Origin: Nitrospirota bacterium | Lineage (GTDB): Bacteria > Nitrospirota > Thermodesulfovibrionia > JACRGW01 | Direction: 5' to 3' | Assembly: GCA_016212195.1 (NCBI GenBank) | Contig: JACRGW010000149.1 | Coordinates: 1 to 7,679 of the forward strand | Length of the DNA: 7,679 bases | In this document: positions 1 to 6,448 of the stretch, piece after piece | Numbering within the stretch: the stretch's first letter is position 1 | Layout of the letters: the number at the start of each line of letters is the position of its first letter | The notes under the pieces: generated by a model | Databases searched by the model: none | Told to the model about the DNA's origin: nothing | What the model saw: the letters and a program-made list of their open reading frames with translations, nothing else | Made by a program: the position numbers and the translations under genes

Positions 1-263
1 TTATACCATAATCGCCGCCCGCCTTTCAGCAGCCCCGGTCGGGAAAATACGGAAGGTCTTTCGCCGGATAACGATAGGGTCTTACTCCGGAAAAGACAGG
101 CCTTCTGGCAAGGCCGAGGGTCCTTCACCTGGGGGACATGAATTCTTGCATCCGCTCGCCGACCCGTGCAGCAGGAGATGTTGAGAATGCGCTCTCCCAT
201 TAAAGAAGGAGGCATTGCTGCAGAAAAAGAGGTGGCAAGAAACTTCGCGTTCCCGGAGAGAAT
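1..263. other. GC-rich unassigned region with hairpins; possible structured RNA
   Basis: No protein gene or known RNA family could be recognised here. The stretch is visibly richer in G and C than the coding DNA to its right, as structured RNA genes in moderate-GC genomes often are. Two local stems are clear: 56-61 plus 64-68 pair with 86-90 plus 92-97, and 99-104 pairs with 110-115 around a five-base loop. A third, longer-range complementarity links GCAGCA near 171 with TGCTGC near 216. On the minus strand a reading frame runs from an ATG at 198-200 off the left edge of the window (66 codons or more), but its product is very basic, arginine- and cysteine-rich and matches nothing I know. It could be an RNA gene, the 3' trailer of the tRNA transcript, or the end of an unknown gene. 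Confidence 0.3.
91..115 (-). terminator. Weak candidate intrinsic terminator for the tRNA unit
   Basis: Read on the minus strand, a 6-bp stem (GGCCTT/AAGGCC) with a five-base loop is followed directly by TGTCTTTT. It lies about 150 bases beyond the 3' end of the tRNA-Arg gene and in the right orientation to end that transcript. The T run is interrupted and the stem is short, so this is only a plausible site. Confidence 0.3.
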
Positions 264-340
<77 letters not shown>

Positions 341-353
341 TCTGTAAGTTCAG

Positions 354-439
354 AGTTATGAGTTAGGAGTGCAGAGATAAGTTAAAAAACCAGAATCTTA
401 AGATCCAGACTCCGAACTCTGAACTCTAAACTCGTAACT
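354..439. repeat. Imperfect inverted repeat filling the tRNA-tRNA spacer
   Basis: Arms 354-376 and 417-439 are reverse complements at 19 of 23 positions and consist of degenerate GAGTT-type units. Between them lies a perfect 10-bp palindrome ATCTTAAGAT (395-404). The element fills almost all of the spacer between the two tRNA genes, so it would form a long hairpin in the precursor transcript. It looks like a small dispersed palindromic repeat; its copy number cannot be judged from this window. Confidence 0.65.
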
Positions 440-443
440 AAAA

Positions 444-521
444 TGGTCGGGGCGAGTGGATTTGAACCACCGACCCCCTGCTCCCAAGGCAGGTGCGCTA
501 ACCGGGCTGCGCTACGCCCCG
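444..521 (-). tRNA. tRNA-Pro (anticodon UGG)
   Basis: The minus strand gives a complete cloverleaf. The acceptor CGGGGCG pairs with CGCCCCG, followed by discriminator A and an encoded CCA (444-446). The anticodon loop is CTTGGGA with anticodon TGG (484-486 on the plus strand). The T arm is GGTGG-TTCAAAT-CCACT and the D arm contains the usual GG of the D loop. The length is 78 bases. UGG can read all four CCN codons. It is the first gene of the minus-strand tRNA unit; the promoter at 533-561 would give a leader of only a few bases before the mature 5' end. Confidence 0.97.
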
Positions 522-532
522 GCTTTTACCCA

Positions 533-561
533 ATATTAACAGAACCCTCAGTTAATGTAAA
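533..561 (-). promoter_or_regulatory. Sigma70-type promoter of the tRNA-Pro/tRNA-Arg unit
   Basis: On the minus strand TTTACA (556-561) lies exactly 17 bases upstream of TAATAT (533-538). Transcription would begin near 526, about five bases before the mature tRNA-Pro 5' end. Spacing and position are right for a stable-RNA promoter. Its -35 box and spacer lie inside the palindrome at 543-592. Confidence 0.6.
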
Positions 562-592
562 TCTCTGATTAAATCGGAGATAACTGAGGGTT
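543..592. repeat. Palindrome in the divergent tRNA/lysA intergenic region
   Basis: Perfect 11-bp arms AACCCTCAGTT (543-553) and AACTGAGGGTT (582-592) enclose an inner 5-bp pair ATCTC (561-565) / GAGAT (577-581). It sits upstream of both divergent units, so it is badly placed for a terminator of either. One arm falls in the spacer of the tRNA promoter and the -35 box lies in the bulge, which would suit an operator or cruciform controlling the tRNAs. A stray mobile palindrome is an equally good reading. Confidence 0.6.
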
Positions 593-663
593 TTGGGAAC
601 TGAAAGCAAAATCTAATCTAAAAATATATAAAAGTCAAGGACAGTTTCATTCAATCAAATGGG

Positions 664-692
664 TTGACATTTCCTTATTCACATGTTAAGAA
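664..692 (+). promoter_or_regulatory. Candidate lysA promoter, possibly giving a leaderless mRNA
   Basis: A perfect TTGACA lies at 664-669. With a 17-base spacer the -10 position is TAAGAA (687-692), a poor match. A transcript from it would begin at about 699-701, on or next to the ATG at 701. There is no Shine-Dalgarno sequence ahead of that ATG, which agrees with leaderless translation but does not prove it. Confidence 0.4.
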
Positions 693-700
693 ATTTCAAT

Positions 701-1957
701 ATGCATGATTTCTTTTATAAAGGCTCGGAGTTATACTGTGAAGGGGTACCTTTATCTCTTATAGCAAAGAGGTTTGATACTCCCCTTTATCTCTACAGTC
801 ATGAAACTCTTCAACGACATCTGAAGGTTTTTGACAGTGCCTTCGGTACTTATCCCCATATAATCTGTTTCGCAATAAAGGCATGCTCCAACCTCGCTAT
901 CCTCCGACTTTACGCAAAGAAAGGGGCAGGGGCCGATGTAGTTTCAGGCGGAGAACTATTCAGAGCACTTAAAGCTGGTATGGACCCCAGGAAGATTGTC
1001 TATGCCGGAGTCGGGAAAACTGGAGAAGAAATCCTTTACGCCCTGAAGAAGGACATACTTATGTTCAATGTGGAATCCTCCGAAGAACTTAAAGCGATAA
1101 ATTGGGTTGCTAAAAAGGCAGGATTAAAGGCAAGGGTAGCGCTGAGAGTAAATCCTGATATAGATGTTAATACACATCCCTATATAGCTACAGGTCTGAG
1201 AGAACATAAATTCGGCATCCCTATAGAGGATGCGCTCGAGAACTATCATATAGCAAAGAGGCTATCTAATATAGAGGTCATCGGGATACATAAACATATC
1301 GGTTCTCAGCTTGTAGAAATCTCCCCTTTCGTGGATGCCCTGAAAAGGCTCCTTATACTTATAAAAGACCTGAGAGATTCAGGTATAATGATAAAATATA
1401 TAAATATAGGTGGTGGTTTAGGGATAACCTATAATGACGAAGTCCCTCCCCATCCTGAAGAGTTCGCAAAGGCAATACTTTCACTGATAAAGGATTCGGA
1501 ATGTACCCTGATACTTGAGCCAGGCAGGGTGTTGGTAGGAAATGCAGGTGTATTGGTTACTAAAGTTCTATATCTGAAGAAAGGTCCGGAGAAAAATTTT
1601 ATCATTGTAGATGCCGGAATGAATGACCTGATAAGACCAACACTTTATGGGGCATACCAGAAGATCATTCCCGTGAAGAAAAGAATGGATAATACAATTA
1701 TCGCTGATATCGTTGGCCCAATATGTGAGTCGGCGGATTTCCTTGCAAAGGATAGGAACCTATCTAAACCGAAAGAGGGCGATCTTCTGGCTATTATGTC
1801 AGCAGGAGCTTATGGTTTTACTATGTCCTCGAACTACAATTCCCGTCCGAGGGTGCCTGAGGTGCTTGTAAAGGGTAGGAAAGTCTTCCTTATAAGGGAG
1901 AGGGAAAACTACAGGGATTTAATCAGGGGTGAGAAGATTCCTCGTTTCTTGAAATAA
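701..1957 (+). CDS. lysA: Diaminopimelate decarboxylase
   Basis: This PLP-dependent fold-III enzyme decarboxylates meso-diaminopimelate to L-lysine, the last step of the DAP pathway, in the cytoplasm. From the ATG at 701 it has 418 residues, normal for LysA. Visible landmarks are the Schiff-base lysine in CFAIKACSN (Lys60), HKHIGSQ (198-203), the phosphate-binding GGGLG (237-241), EPGR (273-276), the inter-subunit active-site Cys in GPICESADF (Cys342) and AGAYGFTMSSNYNSRPR near the C terminus with Tyr371. An in-frame ATG at 683 would add six residues, but the product from 701 begins MHDFFYKGSELYCEG, as LysA proteins usually do, and the upstream promoter leaves no room for the longer form. HKHIGSQ has Lys where many homologues have Cys or Phe. 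The next gene, dapF, makes its substrate. Confidence 0.96.
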   Translation: MHDFFYKGSELYCEGVPLSLIAKRFDTPLYLYSHETLQRHLKVFDSAFGTYPHIICFAIKACSNLAILRLYAKKGAGADVVSGGELFRALKAGMDPRKIVYAGVGKTGEEILYALKKDILMFNVESSEELKAINWVAKKAGLKARVALRVNPDIDVNTHPYIATGLREHKFGIPIEDALENYHIAKRLSNIEVIGIHKHIGSQLVEISPFVDALKRLLILIKDLRDSGIMIKYINIGGGLGITYNDEVPPHPEEFAKAILSLIKDSECTLILEPGRVLVGNAGVLVTKVLYLKKGPEKNFIIVDAGMNDLIRPTLYGAYQKIIPVKKRMDNTIIADIVGPICESADFLAKDRNLSKPKEGDLLAIMSAGAYGFTMSSNYNSRPRVPEVLVKGRKVFLIRERENYRDLIRGEKIPRFLK

Positions 1958-2024
1958 TATTGGGCAATTCCTTCATAGTGTTTTTATACAGGGCTTATAC
2001 TCTGATGAAAATGAAAGACTAAAA

Positions 2025-2852
2025 ATGCATAAAATCACTTTCACAAAAATGCAGGCCGAGGGAAATGATTTCATTATCATTGACAACCGTAGGGGCAAAC
2101 TCAAGAAACGGGGTATAGAGGACTTTATTCGAAAGGTCTGCAAGCGGAGATTCTCTGTCGGTGCCGATGGCCTCATCTTTATAGTACCTTCAAGGAAGGC
2201 AGATTTTAAGTGGCATTACTACAACCCCGATGGTAGCGAAGTAGAGATGTGCGGAAATGGTTCCCGCTGTGCTGCGAGGTTTGCTTATCTTAATAAAATA
2301 GCACCCGCGAAGTTATCCTTCGAAACAATTGCAGGGATCATAAAGGCAAAGATAAAGGGAAGCAGAGTTAAAGTAGAACTTACGAAACCTTATAGCTTAA
2401 GGCTCGGCTTTAAGATTCCTATTAATGGCAAGAAATACGATGTAAATTTTCTTAATACAGGTGTTCCCCACGTAGTATATTTCTCTACGGATATTGATAA
2501 ATTCGATGTGGTTGGAATCGGGAGGAAGACGAGGTATCATAAATTATTCAGACCATCAGGCACAAATGCAAATTTTGTCAAAATCCTTGGTTCCCACAGC
2601 CTTTCAATAAGGACATATGAAAGGGGTGTTGAAGATGAGACACTCTCCTGTGGGACAGGCTCTGTAGCAGCAGCCCTTATTGCTGGTGCCTTAAGCAAGG
2701 TTAAGTCCCCTGTTTATATAAAAACGAAGGGAGGAAAAACACTCAAGGTATATTTCAAATGGGATGGTAAAGAATTCTCCCAGATCTTCCTCGAAGGAGA
2801 GACAAAGGTTATTTATAAAGGTGAACTTTCTAAAGAGGCGTTGATGGATTAA
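2025..2852 (+). CDS. dapF: Diaminopimelate epimerase
   Basis: This enzyme converts LL-diaminopimelate to meso-diaminopimelate, the precursor of both lysine and peptidoglycan cross-links, by a cofactor-free two-cysteine mechanism. The 275-residue length is typical. The N-terminal KMQAEGNDFIIID matches the family start. The first catalytic cysteine is Cys76 in NPDGSEVEMCGNGSRC, and the second is Cys209 in ERGVEDETLSCGTGS. GADGL (46-50) and RPSGTNANFV are also family motifs. The ATG at 2025 follows lysA after 67 bases; a weak purine stretch (GAAAG) precedes it, and a TATACT at 1996-2001 lacks a clear -35, so readthrough from lysA is the simplest expression route. Its stop codon directly abuts the GTG of mnmG. 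Confidence 0.96.
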   Translation: MHKITFTKMQAEGNDFIIIDNRRGKLKKRGIEDFIRKVCKRRFSVGADGLIFIVPSRKADFKWHYYNPDGSEVEMCGNGSRCAARFAYLNKIAPAKLSFETIAGIIKAKIKGSRVKVELTKPYSLRLGFKIPINGKKYDVNFLNTGVPHVVYFSTDIDKFDVVGIGRKTRYHKLFRPSGTNANFVKILGSHSLSIRTYERGVEDETLSCGTGSVAAALIAGALSKVKSPVYIKTKGGKTLKVYFKWDGKEFSQIFLEGETKVIYKGELSKEALMD

Positions 2853-4748
2853 GTGTTTTACGACAAGGAATACGATATCATCGTTGTTGGAGCTGGCCAT
2901 GCAGGCTGTGAAGCAGCCCTTGCATCAGCAAGGATGGGACGCTCTGTGGCAATCTTCACGATGAACCTCGATAGCATCGCCCTCATGTCTTGTAACCCTG
3001 CTATAGGTGGTCTTGCAAAAAGTCATCTCGTGAGTGAAATTGACGCGCTTGGTGGTGAAATGGCGAGGAACACCGACAGGGCAGGGATACAGTTCAAGAT
3101 GCTCAATAAGAGTAAAGGCCCTGCTGTCTGGGCGCTGAGAGTCCAGTGTGACAGACAGCTCTATCGCCTCTCAATGAAGTCAGTCCTTGAAGGTCAGCAT
3201 AACATAGATATAAAACAGGGGATTGTTGAGAAGGTCATCGTAGAAGATGGGAAGGCTAAAGGAATAGAGACAAACCTCGGATTGAGATTCAAATCCAGAG
3301 CAGTAATCCTTACAACAGGTACATTTCTTAGAGGCATTATCCATGTAGGTTTAACAAACTTCCCTGCAGGAAGGGCTGGTGAATTTCCTTCAACCGGACT
3401 GTCACTATGTTTAGAAGAACTGGGTTTCAAACTTGGAAGACTTAAGACAGGTACCCCTCCGAGACTTGATGCCAAGACAATAGACTTTTCTAAGACGACT
3501 CCGCAGTACGGAGACGACCCGCCAAAACCATTTTCATCATCAACCGAAAAGATCATGAATCCTCAGCTTCCCTGCTTTATAACATATACAAATGGGAGGA
3601 CCCACAGTATTATCAAGAAAAACCTTGACCGATCGCCTCTCTATACAGGAAGGATTCATGGTATAGGTCCGAGATACTGTCCTTCAATAGAGGATAAGGT
3701 TGTGAGATTCGTCGATAAGGAAAGGCATCAGGTTTTCCTCGAACCTGAAGGTCTCGAGACAAAAGAATATTATGCAAATGGCATATCCACAAGCCTACCT
3801 GTAGATGTCCAGATAGCCCTAATAAAAACTATCACTGGACTTGAAAAGGCAGAGATGATGCGGCCTGGTTATGCGATAGAGTACGACTTTGTACCTCCAA
3901 CTCAACTAAAACCCACTTTAGAAACAAAGTTAGTCGAAGGGCTCTTCCATGCAGGGCAGATAAACGGGACATCAGGTTACGAAGAGGCAGCAGCACAGGG
4001 ACTTATAGCAGGAATTAATGCTGCACTCATAACTCAGGAAAAGGATCCCCTTATTCTCGACAGACCAGAGGCATACATAGGTGTTATGATAGATGACCTC
4101 ATAACAAAAGGGACAAAAGAGCCTTACAGGATGTTTACCTCAAGAGCTGAATACAGGCTACTTCTCAGGCAGGATAATGCAGACTTAAGATTGAGGGAAA
4201 AAGGATACAGAGTCGGTCTTATCTCTGAGGAAGATTATAAAATATTTCTTCTTAAGAAAGAGATGATTGAGGAAGAAATAAGGTGGCTTAAAGAGACAAG
4301 GGTTAGGGAGAATTCCGATCCACCAGTAAGTCTTGCGCAGATACTTAAGAGACCTGAGGCATGTTATGAGGATATTAACCGCATTTCTCCTTCTGAAAAA
4401 CTCAGTCCTGAATCAAGTTCAGGATCAGACTTCAGACTAAAGACTGAAGTTAAGGAACAAGTGGAGATACAGATAAAATATGAAGGGTATATTAAGAGAC
4501 AGATGGAAGGGGTTGAGAGGTTCAGGAGGCTTGAAGAGAAAAGGATTCCTTCCGACTTTAATTACAGTTCTGTAAAAGGACTTTCAAGGGAGGTCGTTGA
4601 AAAGCTCGAGGATGTGAGGCCTATATCTATAGGTCAGGCAGGAAGGATATCTGGGGTTACCCCTGCTGCCCTGTCCATTCTGATAATAGCCATTGAGAAA
4701 AGAAAAAGGGAAGGGATAGGAGATGAGGCCTTTAGAGTTACTCCTTAA
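2853..4748 (+). CDS. mnmG: tRNA uridine-5-carboxymethylaminomethyl modification enzyme MnmG (GidA)
   Basis: This FAD-binding subunit works with the GTPase MnmE to install the (carboxymethyl)aminomethyl group at wobble U34 of certain tRNAs. It has 631 residues. The Rossmann FAD motif [12 protein letters not shown] is at the N terminus. Conserved cysteines are Cys47 (SCNPAIGG) and Cys276 ([11 protein letters not shown]), the positions known to matter in E. coli. Further family blocks are [46 protein letters not shown] and the C-terminal [17 protein letters not shown]. The start is a GTG directly after the dapF stop; the product then begins [22 protein letters not shown] as expected, with AAAGAGG inside dapF as ribosome binding site. 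Residues 521-532 are an apparent 12-residue insertion of repeat origin (see the repeat entry). The 3' end overlaps rsmG by 26 bases. Confidence 0.97.
   Translation: MFYDKEYDIIVVGAGHAGCEAALASARMGRSVAIFTMNLDSIALMSCNPAIGGLAKSHLVSEIDALGGEMARNTDRAGIQFKMLNKSKGPAVWALRVQCDRQLYRLSMKSVLEGQHNIDIKQGIVEKVIVEDGKAKGIETNLGLRFKSRAVILTTGTFLRGIIHVGLTNFPAGRAGEFPSTGLSLCLEELGFKLGRLKTGTPPRLDAKTIDFSKTTPQYGDDPPKPFSSSTEKIMNPQLPCFITYTNGRTHSIIKKNLDRSPLYTGRIHGIGPRYCPSIEDKVVRFVDKERHQVFLEPEGLETKEYYANGISTSLPVDVQIALIKTITGLEKAEMMRPGYAIEYDFVPPTQLKPTLETKLVEGLFHAGQINGTSGYEEAAAQGLIAGINAALITQEKDPLILDRPEAYIGVMIDDLITKGTKEPYRMFTSRAEYRLLLRQDNADLRLREKGYRVGLISEEDYKIFLLKKEMIEEEIRWLKETRVRENSDPPVSLAQILKRPEACYEDINRISPSEKLSPESSSGSDFRLKTEVKEQVEIQIKYEGYIKRQMEGVERFRRLEEKRIPSDFNYSSVKGLSREVVEKLEDVRPISIGQAGRISGVTPAALSILIIAIEKRKREGIGDEAFRVTP
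4406..4450 (+). repeat. In-frame palindromic insertion within mnmG
   Basis: Between the MnmG segments LSPE and [15 protein letters not shown], which I would expect to be nearly contiguous, lie 36 extra bases (4413-4448) coding for [12 protein letters not shown]. They are bounded by direct copies of CTGAA (4408-4412 and 4444-4448). The segment contains two hairpins: TCCTGAA/TTCAGGA around a five-base loop (4406-4424) and ACTTCAG/CTGAAGT around an eight-base loop (4429-4450). The first shares its 15-base core with the palindrome at 6736-6754. That the segment is an insertion is inferred from memory of the family, not from an alignment. Confidence 0.65.
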
Positions 4749-5376
4749 AGGAGTAAAGGACTTTGGAATAAACATTACAGATGATCAAATAAATCTCTTC
4801 TCTATTTACCTCAGAGACCTTAAGAAATGGAACAGGATATATAACCTCACAGCGATAAAAGACGATAAAGGGATTGTCCTTAAACATTTCATAGACTCAT
4901 TATCCTATCTAAAAGCCATTCCTGTCAGAAAGGGGCTTAAGGTCATTGATATTGGTACAGGTGCAGGATTTCCAGGGATTCCTATAAAGATATGCCATCC
5001 TGATATAGTACTTACTCTGGTAGATTCGTCAATGAAGAAGACCCTTTTTCTCAGGCATATATGCAGGGCCCTCAGCCTCGAAGGTTTGGAGATAATTCAA
5101 AAGAGAGCTGAGGAACTTAAAGATGACTATGAATCCTCCTTTGATATTCTTCTCACAAGGGCGCTCTATAAAGTGAAAGACCTGCTGAGTTTCGGCATTC
5201 CGCTCCTGAAGAGAGGCGGCATTTTAGTCGTTAGTAAAGGCCCCTCAGGAGAAAAGGAGCTTAAGGAAGCTAACAAGATGATGGTTGAGATGGAGGCAAG
5301 GATTAAGGATATTATAAGCATCACCCTCCCACAGTCGAACATTAAAAGAAATCTTATTGCCATCGAAAGATATTAA
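4723..5376 (+). CDS. rsmG: 16S rRNA (guanine527-N7)-methyltransferase RsmG (GidB)
   Basis: This SAM-dependent enzyme methylates N7 of G527 in the 530 loop of 16S rRNA. The 217-residue length is usual. Family marks are [12 protein letters not shown] (34-45), LKHFIDSL (53-60), the glycine-rich SAM-binding motif [17 protein letters not shown] (74-90), an acidic position in [10 protein letters not shown] after strand 2, KRAEEL, and LLTRAL. The ATG lies inside the 3' end of mnmG (26-base overlap), implying translational coupling; AGGG seven bases before the ATG can serve as ribosome binding site. mnmG-rsmG is a widely conserved pair, often followed by parA-parB, which are absent here. No intrinsic terminator is visible after the stop, only a pyrimidine-rich stretch (5377-5427). 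Confidence 0.95.
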   Translation: MRPLELLLKGVKDFGINITDDQINLFSIYLRDLKKWNRIYNLTAIKDDKGIVLKHFIDSLSYLKAIPVRKGLKVIDIGTGAGFPGIPIKICHPDIVLTLVDSSMKKTLFLRHICRALSLEGLEIIQKRAEELKDDYESSFDILLTRALYKVKDLLSFGIPLLKRGGILVVSKGPSGEKELKEANKMMVEMEARIKDIISITLPQSNIKRNLIAIERY

Positions 5377-5427
5377 CCCCTGATTCTATTCACTTTACCA
5401 TTTCTTTTTCCTCACCTTATTTTCCCC

Positions 5428-5469
5428 TTGACAAATACCTTTTTTTATGATTCAATTGAATCAATTGAA
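5428..5469 (+). promoter_or_regulatory. Candidate promoter/operator: TTGACA with tandem TCAATTGAA palindromes
   Basis: A perfect TTGACA (5428-5433) is followed by a 9-base unit TCAATTGAA repeated twice without gap (5452-5460 and 5461-5469). Each unit contains the palindrome TCAATTGA, and the first is part of a perfect 14-bp palindrome, GATTCAATTGAATC (5449-5462). The units lie where the -10 box and start site would be, and end directly at the ATG at 5470. TATGAT (5446-5451) is only 12 bases from the TTGACA, and the 17-base position TTCAAT is a weak -10 box, so the promoter is uncertain. The repeats could be a repressor operator. Confidence 0.4.
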
Positions 5470-5622
5470 ATGAAAAGGGAAGAAATTCTGAGGATAATTT
5501 CAGAGTCTCCCCTTTCTATACTCCTCTCTGAAAAGGAAAAAATGGAGGTGATAGAAAGGATTCTTAAAATTTGTAATTCTGAAAAAAAATCAGAACCCTA
5601 TAATCCCAGCTCAGAATTTTAA
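5470..5622 (+). CDS. Small hypothetical protein
   Basis: I do not recognise this product. From the ATG at 5470 it has 50 residues; a TTG at 5428 in the same frame would give 64, but that TTG is part of a TTGACA promoter-like box and the added residues would be encoded by the tandem repeat (DSIESIE). Residues 1-35 look like one or two amphipathic, charged helices (MKREEILRII, then KEKMEVIERILKI); the tail is polar. There is one cysteine, no signal peptide and no membrane segment. Neither start has a Shine-Dalgarno sequence. It ends 17 bases before the nuclease gene, so it could be a small partner or leader peptide of that gene, or not a gene at all. Confidence 0.45.
   Translation: MKREEILRIISESPLSILLSEKEKMEVIERILKICNSEKKSEPYNPSSEF
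5599..5604 (+). promoter_or_regulatory. Consensus -10 box before the Cas4-like gene
   Basis: A perfect TATAAT lies 35 bases before the ATG at 5640. The -35 position (TTCTGA at 5577-5582, 16-base spacing) is weak and is also one arm of a small hairpin TTCTGA/TCAGAA (5577-5595). It may give the nuclease gene its own transcript, separate from the small ORF. Confidence 0.3.
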
Positions 5623-5639
5623 TAAAATGAGATTCAACC

Positions 5640-6359
5640 ATGGCACATAAAATAACCAAGCAACTCTATTTCTCAGCATGGGATATTATCAGTTGTCTCA
5701 GGGGTGTTTATTACAAAAAGAAGAAAATCCCGCTCCCTCTTATACATCCTGAGATTGTGAAGATTAGAGAGAACTATGCGAGGGTTGCCGAAGCAGGGAG
5801 GCTGATACAGCAAAAACTGAGAAGGAAATGGATGGCAGACCATGTACTCCTCGCAGCAGAGAACAAGATACCGAATGACTGGGACCTCTGGTGCAAATTC
5901 GATGCCCTCTGTAAGGTCAACGGAAAGCTGATTCTTTATGAGATTAAAGGTGTGGGAGAAGATTTTTTCGAAAGGATAAGAAAGACCGGTGAGCCGAGGA
6001 GAGATAACAGGATACAGTTAATAATTTATCATCATTTTCTAAGACAGAAATACCCTGAGTTAAAACCAATCCTCCTTTATGTGAACCGAAAAGATCCAGA
6101 TCAGACTTTAGAGATACCAGTTGAATATTCAGATGATGAAGTTGAGGAAATACATCAAACAGTCTTAATGCTTAAAGAGGGGATAGAAAAAGAGATGCCA
6201 CCTGAACCAACTGGGAATATAATTATCGATCCCTATGAAAACAGATATCTGGTTAACCCCGTGGCCATAACCTGTGAATATCATGGACTTTGCACTGGGG
6301 ATGACTATTGGTATCCGAAAGCAATAGAAGAAATTGAGAGGTTGAACGAGGGGAAATAA
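5640..6359 (+). CDS. Cas4-like / RecB-like PD-(D/E)XK nuclease
   Basis: The 239-residue protein has the order of motifs of the Cas4/RecB-type nucleases. The N-terminal block SAWDIISCLRGVYY carries Cys19. EAGRLIQQKL (51-60) follows. The catalytic core has Asp88 (WCKFDAL), Glu101-x-Lys103 (LILYEIKG), then the QxxxY motif Gln126-Tyr130 (IQLIIYHHFL). The C terminus has Cys212-x5-Cys218 (ITCEYHGLC). In Cas4 the Fe-S cluster is held by one N-terminal cysteine and a C-terminal C-x2-C-x5-C triad; here the first triad position is Ala209, leaving three obvious ligands, unless Cys85, Cys91 or His215 substitutes. Expected activity is metal-dependent DNA cleavage, probably exonucleolytic. No cas1, cas2 or CRISPR array is nearby, so a CRISPR role is not supported. 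The ATG at 5640 has no clear Shine-Dalgarno sequence. Confidence 0.8.
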   Translation: MAHKITKQLYFSAWDIISCLRGVYYKKKKIPLPLIHPEIVKIRENYARVAEAGRLIQQKLRRKWMADHVLLAAENKIPNDWDLWCKFDALCKVNGKLILYEIKGVGEDFFERIRKTGEPRRDNRIQLIIYHHFLRQKYPELKPILLYVNRKDPDQTLEIPVEYSDDEVEEIHQTVLMLKEGIEKEMPPEPTGNIIIDPYENRYLVNPVAITCEYHGLCTGDDYWYPKAIEEIERLNEGK

Positions 6360-6396
6360 ATAAAGTGGGGATTCTTTCATAAATATTACTTATATT

Positions 6397-6426
6397 TTGA
6401 TACCTTATCCCAAATAAAAATATATA
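6397..6426 (+). promoter_or_regulatory. Candidate promoter of the four-cysteine gene
   Basis: TTGATA (6397-6402) and TATATA (6421-6426) are separated by 18 bases in an AT-rich spacer between the nuclease and the small cysteine protein. Transcription would start near 6433, leaving a leader of about 16 bases that includes GGGGG at 6440-6444 as ribosome binding site. Confidence 0.4.
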
Positions 6427-6448
6427 TTAACCTTTTTGTGGGGGTAAA

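Noticed and set aside
232..256. T-box antiterminator-like stretch (GAGGTGGCAAG ... GCGTTCCC)
   Set aside because: The match to the T-box motif is partial, no specifier stem could be traced, and it would lead into antisense tRNA genes rather than an aminoacyl-tRNA synthetase or amino-acid gene.
1..263. SRP RNA, RNase P RNA, tmRNA, 6S RNA or 5S rRNA
   Set aside because: I looked for the conserved cores on both strands (GGAAGGAAGCAGC, GAGGAAAGTCC, tmRNA ends and tag, 5S core) and found none convincingly.
3194..3556. 120-codon minus-strand reading frame
   Set aside because: It is a shadow of mnmG; the plus-strand frame encodes clear MnmG motifs across the same bases.
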